Source: a virus
Strand: one strand, 5' to 3'
IMG/VR virus record: IMGVR_UViG_3300036399_000598
Coordinates: 1 to 33,757 of that record
Length of the DNA stretch: 33,757 nt
Below are positions 8,597-17,169 of the stretch, one piece after another. The notes beneath the pieces are model-generated. The model saw only the letters and a program-made list of their open reading frames with translations. It was not told the DNA's origin and ran no database searches. Each line of letters begins with the position of its first letter. Position 1 is the stretch's first letter. The position numbers and the translations under genes are program-made.

Positions 8597-10390
8597 TTAA
8601 ACGATTCCGGAAACGGAAATCACACGTTTGACGAAATCGACTTTTATTTCCTTAATTTCTCCAAATTTAATGTTTGAACCAACACGAATCCGAACATCTT
8701 TTGCAAAATCAATCGAATCGAATTGGCCACAATCGAACGTAAATGAAAAACTGAATTCAAACAATTTCGTTCCTGGCAACCTCGGATTGTCGATGTAGTG
8801 AAATTCGGAATATAAATTCCCGGCGTTGTCTTCGCGGAACCACATTGGATAATTGTAAAGAGAAAACACGTCCAATTCGCCGCCGCTCGATTCAAAACTT
8901 TCGCCGCCGCCGCTCCATGAAATTGGTGGACTGATGACCGGGCCGCCCGGCAGTGGTCCCCAAAACGATTTTATTTTGGCGTTGTCTTCGTCTTCGCCGT
9001 CCCAAATCATGAATTTGTAATTGAACGCCATGTGTTGGTTCATCAACAACAATCCTTTTGAGTTGGCAATTGAACCGCCAAACAACGTGTTCCAAAACGG
9101 GTCGTCATAACTTTCAAGTGTATCCGGGCCAACTTTGTCACCTCGAAAACGCGACATGGACGACAACATCGTTCGGTCCAATGAACCGGATTGTGAATCC
9201 GATGGCGGTTGATTCCATTCGACAATATCTTCATATCGGATGCCGGCTTCATTGCCTAACAGGTCCGAACCGTCCAATGTGTATTTGTAAATTCCAAACG
9301 CCGGACGTTCCCGGTCAATCCAATTGAAACAAATTTGATTGTCAACGATTCTGCCATCCAACAACAATTGTTCGGCGTCAATCCATGTTCCCGAACCAAC
9401 GAAATTGTCTTTGCGCTCGAAAATCAATTCATTGCCAACAATCCAATATTGGGCATTGAACAACGGTTTCAAATGGGTATTCATCAACGTGTCCAATGTT
9501 TCCGTTGGTAGGTTTTCCGTTATCAATAAATTTTGGCCCTGGCTCGGTTTGTATCCTTTGCGGATTGGCGCCGAAAACAACATCAAATTGTAATATGGCG
9601 ACGACGGGTCATTCAAAATCGACGATTTGAATGTCAATCCGCCGCAAAGGTCACAAACGTTTTGGATGTAATCGCGGACCAATGCCGTTGGATGATACCA
9701 TTGACATTGAATCATCCGGTCTTGCATGTCGTCCATCCATCCGCTAATTTCAGAAAACGCCCCGTTCGGATTGGTCCATGTTCCGCCCGTACATGTGGAC
9801 GAATTGCACGGCGTCCCCGGAATGGCGCAAACGATTTGACAAATAACAAACGCGACGGACTGAATTACAACCACAACCAATGACAATGGCAACAATATGA
9901 GATAAATGATGGAATTGAATATCGCGTAAATGGTGAACAAAAGTCCCATAATCCAATCCGGGCGCAAATCGACGCAATACCTAAGTTTTTTTTGCGGACG
10001 GTCCAAAAAACCCAATTCGTTGTCATATATCAAACGCGATTTGACGCAATTCAAAATTGGTTTTTTTTCAATCACTTGAGCGGAAATCCAACATTCCGGT
10101 TCACACCAATCGATGGCGTCGCCACTAATTACACCCTCGAAAACCAACCGGCCACAACATTCGTCATATACTTCAACATTTACGTTGTTGACGAATCCAT
10201 TGATGTTGTCAATCAAAATCGGTTTCAAAATGTTATAACCGTCATCGTAAAATCGCAATTCCGATGAATACGATTTGACGATGATGCCCTGGTCATCATT
10301 CTCGCGAATCGTTATTTCAAACGCTTCAATTCCGTCAATTCTGCCGGTAATCAAAACGCCGTTCAATTTTATTTTCACGCTCGATTTCAT
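8597..10390 (-). CDS. Tail hub/baseplate-like protein with a long hydrophobic segment
   Basis: 597 residues. The N-terminal 125 residues are beta-rich (VKIKLNGVLITGRIDGIEAF) with cysteine pairs. Residues about 147-189 form an almost uninterrupted hydrophobic stretch (IYLILLPLSLVVVVIQSVAF), long enough for two membrane helices, followed by a cysteine-rich loop (CAIPGTPCNSSTCTGG). The C-terminal two thirds are soluble-looking. Its start overlaps the end of the tape measure gene in an ATGA, the position of distal tail/hub genes. A membrane-inserting hub could help DNA cross the inner membrane; that is inference. Precise family not recognised. Confidence 0.7.
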   Translation of the reverse strand: MKSSVKIKLNGVLITGRIDGIEAFEITIRENDDQGIIVKSYSSELRFYDDGYNILKPILIDNINGFVNNVNVEVYDECCGRLVFEGVISGDAIDWCEPECWISAQVIEKKPILNCVKSRLIYDNELGFLDRPQKKLRYCVDLRPDWIMGLLFTIYAIFNSIIYLILLPLSLVVVVIQSVAFVICQIVCAIPGTPCNSSTCTGGTWTNPNGAFSEISGWMDDMQDRMIQCQWYHPTALVRDYIQNVCDLCGGLTFKSSILNDPSSPYYNLMLFSAPIRKGYKPSQGQNLLITENLPTETLDTLMNTHLKPLFNAQYWIVGNELIFERKDNFVGSGTWIDAEQLLLDGRIVDNQICFNWIDRERPAFGIYKYTLDGSDLLGNEAGIRYEDIVEWNQPPSDSQSGSLDRTMLSSMSRFRGDKVGPDTLESYDDPFWNTLFGGSIANSKGLLLMNQHMAFNYKFMIWDGEDEDNAKIKSFWGPLPGGPVISPPISWSGGGESFESSGGELDVFSLYNYPMWFREDNAGNLYSEFHYIDNPRLPGTKLFEFSFSFTFDCGQFDSIDFAKDVRIRVGSNIKFGEIKEIKVDFVKRVISVSGIV

Positions 10391-13300
10391 CGCGCTTTGT
10401 TTTGGATTCTGCTTTGTTTGTATGTGATTCGCGACACAATTCCGTTGATACCGCGTTCGTCGATGGACAATTCCAATCCGCGTTGGCCGCGAATGGCCTT
10501 TTCAATCCGTTCCAACTTCGATTCCATGTTCTTTGTTTGGAATGCCATAACGCCTTCGGAAAAACCTTTGGTCATCATTGGATTTCGTCCGGCGTGTATG
10601 GCCTCCAATATCGGTCGGAATTTTTGCGTTTTCTCTTTTGTGATAACGAATTCGCCTTTGTGGACAATTCCGGCCGGTTCGTATTTGCCGCCATCGCCCG
10701 TGTAACCTCCGACGGCGAATGATGCCGCCGCTTGCGCTTGCGCCCTGGCTTGGGCAAATCCGGCCGCCAATGCAATCAAAATGGCGGCAATGGCAATCGG
10801 TCCGCCCGGTGTTCCGGCGGCCTTTGAAATCGCGATGGCTGAATTCGCCGCAATTTCAATGAACGCCAACGCTTGTTGTTGTTTGACAAACGCCGCGCGT
10901 TGACGGTTCAATTCATCCAAACGGCGTTGTTCGGCCTCCAACAAATCCGCGTTCCCCTGGTCCGCAATTTCACGGGCGGCATCAACCCGGCGTTGTTGGT
11001 TGGAAATCGCCGCGTCCGTCCTTTGAATTTCTGCATCGACCAACGCTTTTGTCAACGCGAATGTTTGGTCAATCAATTCTTGGGTGGCGTTTTTGATGGC
11101 TTCCGTTCGTTTGTCCGTTTCGGTGACGGTTGTTTCCGTTGTGCTAACCTCCAATTGTTGTGTTCTGCCGGCGAAATCCGCTTTGGTGTTATAAATGGCC
11201 AAATCGGACGCGGCGTTAATCGCGGCGCGTTCTTCTTCGGTCAATTCCGTGTTTTTCAATGCCCGGTCACGGTCGGCGTTGATTTGTGCAATTTGGGTGT
11301 CCCTTATTTTGTCATAATACGATTTGAGCAATTTCAAATTCTCGTTCAATTGCGCTTTGATGGCGTTTCGTTCGTCAACACCACGGGCCGCCGTCAATTT
11401 TTTAATCAAATCCGCGCGAACCTTTTCGGCCGCCTCCAAATCGTTTTGAACTTCGGCGATTCGTTGGTCACGTCCTGTTTTTTCAATTTCTGCGATGGCG
11501 TCTTGTTGACGTTTGGCGAAATCTTCAATGATTTTCAATTCGGCCGCCTTTTGTTGTCCGGTGATTAACAACGCCCCGTTTTTTCGCAATTGGGCGAATT
11601 GTGCGGCGATTTCGTTGGTCAATGTTCCTTCCCTTCTCGCGTCTTCAATCCGTTGGTCAATTTCGGCGTTGAATTCGTCCGTCACCTTTTGGAATGTGTC
11701 TTTGTTCTTTTGGATGTAATCTTCAAACGTCTTCGGTTCAACATCCAACACACTTTGGAATTTCAATTCCAATTCCTGACCGGCAATTTCACGGGCCAAC
11801 GTATTTGACAAATCGTTGATGGCTTTTTTGATATTGTCGGCGGCCTTTGACGCGTTATTCGTTATTGTCGCCGGGTCTGAATTCACAAACGGGTCAATGA
11901 CAAATTCTTTGTTGACGGCGGCGATTTGGTCGGACGCTTCAACATATTGGTCCAAAAAGAATTCAAACCCGGTGATGGCCGTTTCCGAATTGGCGTTCAA
12001 ATCGTCCAATGACTTTTGTTCCGCTTCGCTTAATTGTTTGAATGGATTGTTGGCGATTAACGGGTCCAATGTCGCGGCGGCATTTGCGAAATTTCCGGCG
12101 GCGGCCAATTGCGATTCGGACAACGCCAATGGCGCGTCGGCCAATTGGTCGCGGACTGCCTGGTTGTTTGCGATTAGGTCGTCAACGATTTTCTTTTGAG
12201 TTGGGACCAATGACGCGTATATTTCTTGGGCGGCTTTATTTCCGGATGCAACGGCGGACGCCAATTCAACGTATGAATTCGCGGCCACTTGTTGCGCCCT
12301 GGCTTGTTTGGCGTACAAATCCGTCAACACTTGTTGTTTGGCTTCGGCTTGCGCTTTGTTTTTGATTTGTTTAATCAAATTTTGATATGCCAAATCCAAT
12401 TGTTCAATGAATTCCTTTTCATTGGTAATGTTCCGGAGGGTTGTCCCATACGTTCCATTGATTTGGTCAATCAATTTTTTCCGTTCCTCACTTCCGGCGT
12501 TTGTGTTTTTCAATGCCGTAAACAACGCGGACAATTCTCCGGTTTCTTTTGCGATTTGCTCGTTGGCCTTTGCGTTTACTTCGGCGACGGATTGTTGGGC
12601 GGCGGTCAATTCTTCGGTGGCGACAACGGCTTCATCAACGCCAAAAATGTAATCCGAAAAAATGACCAACAACGCGGTCAATGCTGAAATCACAATTCCA
12701 ACCGGATTGGCCTTCCATGCCGTGTTCAATGCCGTTGTGGCGACGGTGGCGCCCCTGGTCGCGACGGCGGACGCGGTTGTCGCCCCGGTCAACAAATTGG
12801 TGGCGGTTGTTGTGGCGGTTGTCCAAAACGCTTGCAGTTTTTTTGACGCGGCCGACAATTGTTCTTGAATCAATAATTTTTTGAATCCGATTTCATATTT
12901 CAATTGTGCAATCAACGCGGCGTTTTGGGCGGCCACATAAACACCAACGGCCCCGGCCAACAAAATGAACACACGGCGGTTTTCTTCAATCAAAGATGGA
13001 ATCCGTCCCAATCCGGCAACCAGGGCGATGGCCGCTTCGGTCAATGTTTCAAAGATTGGCAAAACGCCCTGACCAATGGTCCGTTGTAATTCGGTCCAAT
13101 TGCCTTCGAGGGTTGACAACCGTCCGGATGTTGATTCGCTCAATTTTTCGGTCAATCCAAAAAATCGTCCGCCTTCGGATGTCAATGTTGTGAACGCTTG
13201 TTCCAAATTGGCAAACGAAATTTTTCCCTCCGAACCCAACTTTTTGACTTCGCCGGCCGAAACGCCCAATTGGTCCGCGAACAACTGAATGACCGGGACG

Positions 13301-13845
13301 CCGGCTTCGGTCAATTGGTTGATGTCTTCGGCGAACAACGTACCTTGGACGCGCGCTTTGCCGTATATGACCGACAATTCGTTGAAATCTTTTCCGGTGG
13401 CGGATGCGACGTCACCAATCCGTGACAAAGTTGTTTGCAAACCTTCGACCGGTTCACCGAACGCCAAAAGTGATTTGGCGGCGTTGTTTACTTGCTCCGG
13501 GGTGAACGGTGTTTTGATGCTGAATTGTTCCAACTCTTTGAACAAATCTTTGGCGGCGGTCGCCGAACCCAAAAACGTTTCCAATGATATTTGAACATTT
13601 TCATAATCCGCGACGGCTTTGATGGCCCCTTTTGCGAAATCAATTGACGCGGCGGCGACGGATATTCCGCCAAACGCGGCGGCCGCTCCGGCAATGGATG
13701 TTTTCAACCCTCTGAATCCGGATTCCGTTTCCTTTGTGTTCTTTTGGATGTTTTCAATGCCGGTGTTCAACTTTGCGAATTCACTTCGCAATTGCGTTGT
13801 GTCCGCTTGCAGTTTGAACAATATGTTGTTGACTTCGCTTGCCAT
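10387..13845 (-). CDS. Tail tape measure protein
   Basis: 1152 residues, the longest gene. The N-terminal half has the typical tape measure region (ADYENVQISLETFLGSA, FTPEQVNNAAKSLLAFG, LTEAGVPVIQLFADQLGVS, EGNWTELQRTIGQGVLP), followed by hydrophobic segments at about 285-315 and 385-405 and near 1015-1040, and long coiled-coil stretches (about 690-980) rich in Ala, Glu, Lys, Gln. Tape measure proteins set tail length and are ejected ahead of the DNA. By the usual rule of about 0.15 nm per residue the tail would be roughly 170 nm, an estimate only. It follows the tail chaperone-like gene and overlaps the hub gene by 4 nt. Confidence 0.95.
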   Translation of the reverse strand: MASEVNNILFKLQADTTQLRSEFAKLNTGIENIQKNTKETESGFRGLKTSIAGAAAAFGGISVAAASIDFAKGAIKAVADYENVQISLETFLGSATAAKDLFKELEQFSIKTPFTPEQVNNAAKSLLAFGEPVEGLQTTLSRIGDVASATGKDFNELSVIYGKARVQGTLFAEDINQLTEAGVPVIQLFADQLGVSAGEVKKLGSEGKISFANLEQAFTTLTSEGGRFFGLTEKLSESTSGRLSTLEGNWTELQRTIGQGVLPIFETLTEAAIALVAGLGRIPSLIEENRRVFILLAGAVGVYVAAQNAALIAQLKYEIGFKKLLIQEQLSAASKKLQAFWTTATTTATNLLTGATTASAVATRGATVATTALNTAWKANPVGIVISALTALLVIFSDYIFGVDEAVVATEELTAAQQSVAEVNAKANEQIAKETGELSALFTALKNTNAGSEERKKLIDQINGTYGTTLRNITNEKEFIEQLDLAYQNLIKQIKNKAQAEAKQQVLTDLYAKQARAQQVAANSYVELASAVASGNKAAQEIYASLVPTQKKIVDDLIANNQAVRDQLADAPLALSESQLAAAGNFANAAATLDPLIANNPFKQLSEAEQKSLDDLNANSETAITGFEFFLDQYVEASDQIAAVNKEFVIDPFVNSDPATITNNASKAADNIKKAINDLSNTLAREIAGQELELKFQSVLDVEPKTFEDYIQKNKDTFQKVTDEFNAEIDQRIEDARREGTLTNEIAAQFAQLRKNGALLITGQQKAAELKIIEDFAKRQQDAIAEIEKTGRDQRIAEVQNDLEAAEKVRADLIKKLTAARGVDERNAIKAQLNENLKLLKSYYDKIRDTQIAQINADRDRALKNTELTEEERAAINAASDLAIYNTKADFAGRTQQLEVSTTETTVTETDKRTEAIKNATQELIDQTFALTKALVDAEIQRTDAAISNQQRRVDAAREIADQGNADLLEAEQRRLDELNRQRAAFVKQQQALAFIEIAANSAIAISKAAGTPGGPIAIAAILIALAAGFAQARAQAQAAASFAVGGYTGDGGKYEPAGIVHKGEFVITKEKTQKFRPILEAIHAGRNPMMTKGFSEGVMAFQTKNMESKLERIEKAIRGQRGLELSIDERGINGIVSRITYKQSRIQNKAR

Positions 13846-13847
13846 GT

Positions 13848-13952
13848 CTAATTTCTTTTTTCGTTTTGTTCATTGCGTTCATCCTGAATCCGGAAAAACG
13901 TTGAAATTGTTTGATAATATTCATCGACCGACAACGATTCCATCGCCATCAT
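13848..13952 (-). CDS. Short frame before the tape measure: 34-residue protein or frameshift extension of the tail chaperone
   Basis: An ATGA overlap with the end of the 215-residue gene gives a 34-residue frame (MMAMESLSVDEYYQTISTFF...) ending 3 nt before the tape measure start. The same frame stays open upstream, in the -1 frame of the chaperone gene, back past 14147, and reads protein-like just before this ATG (ASLEIGRYIDDINHTN). Two readings fit: a coupled small gene, or the C-terminal part of a gpGT-type product made by -1 frameshifting, as tail assembly chaperones commonly do. The sequence alone cannot decide. Confidence 0.5.
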   Translation of the reverse strand: MMAMESLSVDEYYQTISTFFRIQDERNEQNEKRN

Positions 13953-14596
13953 TTCGGTGACTTTGTTTTCACAAATGATTTGGTTGGTGTGGTTGATGTC
14001 GTCAATGTAGCGCCCGATTTCAAGGCTTGCAAAATTCGGTTGAACCTTTCGTTTTCCTGGGCGCTGACCTTCAAAAATTCGCGGATATCGTCGGACGATA
14101 ATTCCGAAAATTTCATTGTGGATTCCAACGCCCTTTGGACAAAAAAATCGCGGACCATTGGGTTTTTGTTCAACTTCGCAATTCTTTTTTCTTTGAACAC
14201 CGGATTGAATTCCGTTTCATCTTCGCCGTTCAAAACATAATAACACGCGGCCAATTCAATCAATGTCGATTCTTCGCCAATGAATTCCAACCGCCATTCG
14301 ATTTCGGCCAACAAATGGAACATTTCAACGATGTTCCCGGAATTGGCGGATTTCTTCATGGCGTCAACCATTGTTTTCAATTGGTCTTTGGACATGTTCA
14401 TTTCCGCGAACCTGGTCGCCACTTCGGCGGCGATGGCTCGTTTGGATGGCATTGTCAACGGGTTGGAATATTCAAACCATTCGTCGCCATCGGAGTCGGT
14501 GAATACTTTGGTCATTGGCAATTTGGAACCGGTCACATGTTGAACGGGTTTCGATTCTGCCGGACCTGGTTGTTGTTTTCGTTTGAACCAATTCAT
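13949..14596 (-). CDS. Putative tail assembly chaperone (gpG-like)
   Basis: 215 residues, directly before the tape measure gene, the standard place for the gpG/gpGT chaperones that coat the tape measure during tail assembly. The protein is mostly helical (residues 55-195; AEVATRFAEMNMSKDQLK, DDIREFLKVSAQENERF) and ends in a low-complexity Thr/Ser/Lys tail (TTSTTPTKS), as expected when the functional extension is in another frame. Codons 150-152 (GAT TTT TTT) contain a T TTT TTT heptamer. Its start overlaps the stop of the 42-residue gene. The call rests on position, length and frame structure, not on a recognised domain. Confidence 0.65.
   Translation of the reverse strand: MNWFKRKQQPGPAESKPVQHVTGSKLPMTKVFTDSDGDEWFEYSNPLTMPSKRAIAAEVATRFAEMNMSKDQLKTMVDAMKKSANSGNIVEMFHLLAEIEWRLEFIGEESTLIELAACYYVLNGEDETEFNPVFKEKRIAKLNKNPMVRDFFVQRALESTMKFSELSSDDIREFLKVSAQENERFNRILQALKSGATLTTSTTPTKSFVKTKSPK
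14141..14147 (-). other. Candidate -1 slippery heptamer (T TTT TTT)
   Basis: In the frame of the 215-residue gene the minus strand reads GAT TTT TTT GTC, a perfect X XXY YYZ heptamer. The -1 frame is open from here to the stop at 13848. The protein encoded just after the slip (CPKGVGIHNEIFG) looks less natural than that nearer the end, so the true slip point could lie further downstream and be non-canonical. Confidence 0.35.
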
Positions 14597-14721
14597 TTTT
14601 TTGGTTTGGGGTTGGCTTTTTTGGTTTTATTCAATGACGATTGACAAATCGCGTAGGCCGACGATTCGTTTTTCCCGGTGGCCATCACTTGAGCCACGCA
14701 ACGTTCCAATTTTTTGGGCAT
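14593..14721 (-). CDS. 42-residue basic protein between TerL and the tail chaperone
   Basis: Starts MPKKLERCVAQVMATGK and continues NESSAYAICQSSLNK with a lysine-rich end (KPKK). The pattern, a KLERCV helix then SSAYAIC and a lysine tail, resembles a small protein I have seen recurrently in phage genomes, but its function is not known to me. The stop overlaps the next start (ATGA), and a TACCTTTG promoter-like box sits 23 nt above the ATG. Two cysteines about 20 residues apart may be structural. The coding reading is well supported by frame, overlap and composition. Confidence 0.75.
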   Translation of the reverse strand: MPKKLERCVAQVMATGKNESSAYAICQSSLNKTKKANPKPKK

Positions 14722-14743
14722 GTCCTTTGAATTTTTGTTCGCT

Positions 14744-14751
14744 CAAAGGTA
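14744..14751 (-). promoter_or_regulatory. -7-box-like element before the tail module
   Basis: Minus strand TACCTTTG matches TAnnTTTG, 23 nt from the ATG at 14721, the same spacing as the two early promoters at 25758 and 24080. There is no TTTG at the -33 position (it reads AATA), so strength is doubtful. It would give the tail genes their own transcript after TerL. Confidence 0.4.
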
Positions 14752-14760
14752 GCGAAAAAT

Positions 14761-16029
14761 TCAATTGCGATATTTGACGAATTCATTGTGGAATGTCCAC
14801 AAATAATATCGGAAACAATCCAACAAGTGTGACAAATTGGAATCCTTTGTTTTTTCGATGTCGCCATTCGATGTGGTTTCCACATTCTGCAAATCATGAA
14901 TCAACCATTGACAACCGGCGTCAATCTGAATGTCCGGATGTTTTTCCAAAATGGAATTGAGCAAAACGCGCGAATTTTTGATTGATGGATTGACGCTTGG
15001 GACTTTGAACGCGGATTTGGGCAATTGCAGTTCGTCGCGAATAATTGTGTAGTAATTGACGGCGCCGCGCGTCATGGCGGAACGGTTGGCCCCGGACGCG
15101 TCACCGGTTACGATGAACAACCGGTCGCCGAATTCAACCCGGATGGATTCGCACAATCTGAAAATGTCCGAATTCTTCAACCTGAATTCCCGAATGATTC
15201 GGATTTTGTCGCCATACGATTGTCCGGCAATACATGTGATTGGGTCAACGTTGAAATCGAATGACAAAATGATTGGTTCGTTCGGATGGATGGCCACACC
15301 GGTTTTGACGGTCTTGAATTTGTTGAACGCGTAGGCGAACGGACGTTCAACGTCGGAAACGTCCCAATCGCCGTTCACAAATACGGCCCTGGTCAATTCG
15401 TCCAATGAATCCATGGCGGCCAAATATTCGGGCGGCAATGATGGATTGTCCAACATCAACGCCCGTTTGTAAAAATATCCGCCCGGCAAACTGCCGTTCA
15501 TGGCCGGTTCATGGAATGTGGTTTTGGTCCATGTTTGCGAGGGGTTACATGTGGCCATAATCAAACGCGGCGGTTGGTTTGGAATGATATGACGACCAAC
15601 GCGCAATTTGCATTTTTCAAACGTCTTTTTTTGTAATTCTTGGGCCTCTTCTAACAGAAAAAAATTCGTTTCCAATCCATCGAACCTGGTCAAATTTTTA
15701 TCCTGAACAAAGTTTTCCGGGAAAAATTCCAATGTTGAACCATTGGCAAACGTGACGATGTGGTCGGTTTGATGATATGACCGGATGAATGATTTCGGGC
15801 AAAGTTTGAAAAACGTTGGAATGGTTGTCCGCTTCAATGTCGGCAATGATTCGCGGATGACGTGTGATTTGGAATTTGGAAAAATTTTGGCCAACAATAT
15901 CAATGTGGCCAATGAAACATAAGATTTTCCGCCCCCGGCGGCCCCTCCATACAATAAATATTCATATTGGCCGGAAAATACGGCCTCCATGAATTCCAAT
16001 TGTTTTTGATGTGGTTCAAACACTACCAT
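14761..16029 (-). CDS. terL: Terminase large subunit (ATPase and nuclease)
   Basis: 422 residues from the ATG at 16029; an upstream ATG at 16068 is possible but deepens the overlap with the previous gene. It powers DNA packaging through the portal and cuts the concatemer. Walker A is GGAAGGGKS at 28-36, Walker B FLLEEAQ at 124-130, motif C MATCNP at 158-163. The RNase H-like nuclease has acidic residues in SFDFN (D258), VTGDAS (D310) and HLLDCF (D404). All expected catalytic elements are present. TerS lies upstream with two small genes between. The C-terminus is followed by a promoter-like element. Confidence 0.95.
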   Translation of the reverse strand: MVVFEPHQKQLEFMEAVFSGQYEYLLYGGAAGGGKSYVSLATLILLAKIFPNSKSHVIRESLPTLKRTTIPTFFKLCPKSFIRSYHQTDHIVTFANGSTLEFFPENFVQDKNLTRFDGLETNFFLLEEAQELQKKTFEKCKLRVGRHIIPNQPPRLIMATCNPSQTWTKTTFHEPAMNGSLPGGYFYKRALMLDNPSLPPEYLAAMDSLDELTRAVFVNGDWDVSDVERPFAYAFNKFKTVKTGVAIHPNEPIILSFDFNVDPITCIAGQSYGDKIRIIREFRLKNSDIFRLCESIRVEFGDRLFIVTGDASGANRSAMTRGAVNYYTIIRDELQLPKSAFKVPSVNPSIKNSRVLLNSILEKHPDIQIDAGCQWLIHDLQNVETTSNGDIEKTKDSNLSHLLDCFRYYLWTFHNEFVKYRN

Positions 16030-16303
16030 TGGCGGCCATGAATTCATCGAACACGTCGATTGGAACATCCAAATGGAAATTTTGCCCGGTAATCAATCGA
16101 ACATATGTTGTTCCGGGTTCATCTTCATTCCAGGCGAACACGGTTTCAATGTCGAACCGGACCGGAACGGATTCCGTTGGCCGGTCAATTCCAATGGATT
16201 CATAATCAACGGCGTCATTGATTTGGAAAAAACCATTGGCGAATACAAATCGCCCAACCAATCGCATCATGACGGATTCATTTTTTGGGTTGTTTTCTGC
16301 CAA
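16016..16303 (-). CDS. 95-residue hypothetical protein between TerS and TerL
   Basis: Beta-rich small protein (RLVGRFVFANGFFQI; YVRLITGQNFHLDVPIDVFDEF) whose 3' end overlaps the TerL start by 14 nt and whose 5' end overlaps the 94-residue gene by 37 nt. The ATG at 16267-16269 (internal, MMRLVG) would remove most of that overlap and is a reasonable alternative start near residue 12. Conserved placement inside the terminase cluster suggests a packaging or regulatory accessory role; no family recognised. Confidence 0.65.
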   Translation of the reverse strand: MAENNPKNESVMMRLVGRFVFANGFFQINDAVDYESIGIDRPTESVPVRFDIETVFAWNEDEPGTTYVRLITGQNFHLDVPIDVFDEFMAANGSV

Positions 16304-16551
16304 CGTTCGATGGCGTTTGAATTGCGCTCGAAATATCGGTCAATGATGGCCCATTCGTCGCGCGATTGAACGGATTGTTGGGTGAACCCTTCGGTCAATA
16401 TTTGGTGATTGATTGAATGGAGTTTGTTCCGAACCCAACGGTGCGCGGAACGAACGTCGCCCAAATCGTCAATGACGGATTGGATGACCATTTGGATTTC
16501 CTGTTCGCTCAATTGAACAACGAATTGTTTTTGTGGTTGGTCTTTACTCAT
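16267..16551 (-). CDS. 94-residue hypothetical protein in the terminase cluster
   Basis: Mostly helical, acidic N-terminal half and a basic end (SEQEIQMVIQSVIDDLGDV; RSRDEW-like region; ERWQKTTQK). It overlaps the TerS stop by an ATGA, so the two are translationally coupled. No domain recognised. Given the position it may act with the terminase, but this is not shown by the sequence. Confidence 0.65.
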   Translation of the reverse strand: MSKDQPQKQFVVQLSEQEIQMVIQSVIDDLGDVRSAHRWVRNKLHSINHQILTEGFTQQSVQSRDEWAIIDRYFERNSNAIERWQKTTQKMNPS

Positions 16552-17108
16552 GTGAATTCAATGGTTTGGTTTCCGATTTTGAACACTTGTGGTTCACCGG
16601 TCATTTCAACTTGAATGTTTTCATTCCAATTTGCCGGGTCTGCATTCTTCAACGTGAAAATGACGGCGGTCGATGACGGGGCCACATATCGTTTTTTGGT
16701 TTTCACCTGGCGTCCGGCCAAATCGCCCGTTTTGCCGTACAATTCAACCGTTTCCGTTTCTTCAACGTAGAACCCAACAACCAAACGTTCCAACGCGTCA
16801 ACGGCCTTTTCTCTCAATCGTTCTTTGCCGTTTTTGGAATGGGTTTGTTTGGCGGTTTTGTAACGGGCGGCAATTTGGGCATCCAGGTCAACCCAATTCC
16901 GGAATGTCCGGATTGCGATTCCATGTTCGCCACAACACGATTCCAACGTGACGTTGGCGGATTCATACGCCAAACATATTTGTTCGCACAATTCCCGTTT
17001 TTCCTCAATCGTCCGTTCGGCGGCGCTTGCTTTTCGGGGTGTTGGTTTTTTCTTTTTGTCTGCCATCGGTTTTTGGTACGATGGCGAACCACTTTTTGTT
17101 TTTTTCAT
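16548..17108 (-). CDS. terS: Terminase small subunit
   Basis: 186 residues. After a lysine/proline-rich start (MADKKKKPTPRK), residues about 35-80 form a helix-turn-helix DNA-binding region (CEQICLAYESANVTLESCC, GIAIRTFRNWVDLD). The C-terminal part has VGFYVEETETVELYG and KTKKRYVAPSSTAVIFTLKN followed by DPANWNE, a pattern typical of small terminases that end in NxxxWN-like motifs. TerS recognises the phage DNA and feeds it to TerL, found about 0.5 kb downstream. The start could also be the ATG at 17066 (MADKKKK). Confidence 0.85.
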   Translation of the reverse strand: MKKTKSGSPSYQKPMADKKKKPTPRKASAAERTIEEKRELCEQICLAYESANVTLESCCGEHGIAIRTFRNWVDLDAQIAARYKTAKQTHSKNGKERLREKAVDALERLVVGFYVEETETVELYGKTGDLAGRQVKTKKRYVAPSSTAVIFTLKNADPANWNENIQVEMTGEPQVFKIGNQTIEFT

Positions 17109-17169
17109 GTCGCCAATTTTTCGGCCATTGGTTCGGCCCGGTGTTGTTGTTGGCGATGTGGTTTGTGGT

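Noticed and set aside
10873-11568. A 231-codon plus-strand frame opposite the tape measure gene
   Set aside because: Shadow of the coiled-coil codons of the tape measure protein; no leader or promoter and no protein-like pattern.
16030-16068. Upstream TerL start at 16068
   Set aside because: The extra 13 residues carry no family motif and increase overlap with the 95-residue gene; the Met directly before VVFEPHQKQ is preferred.
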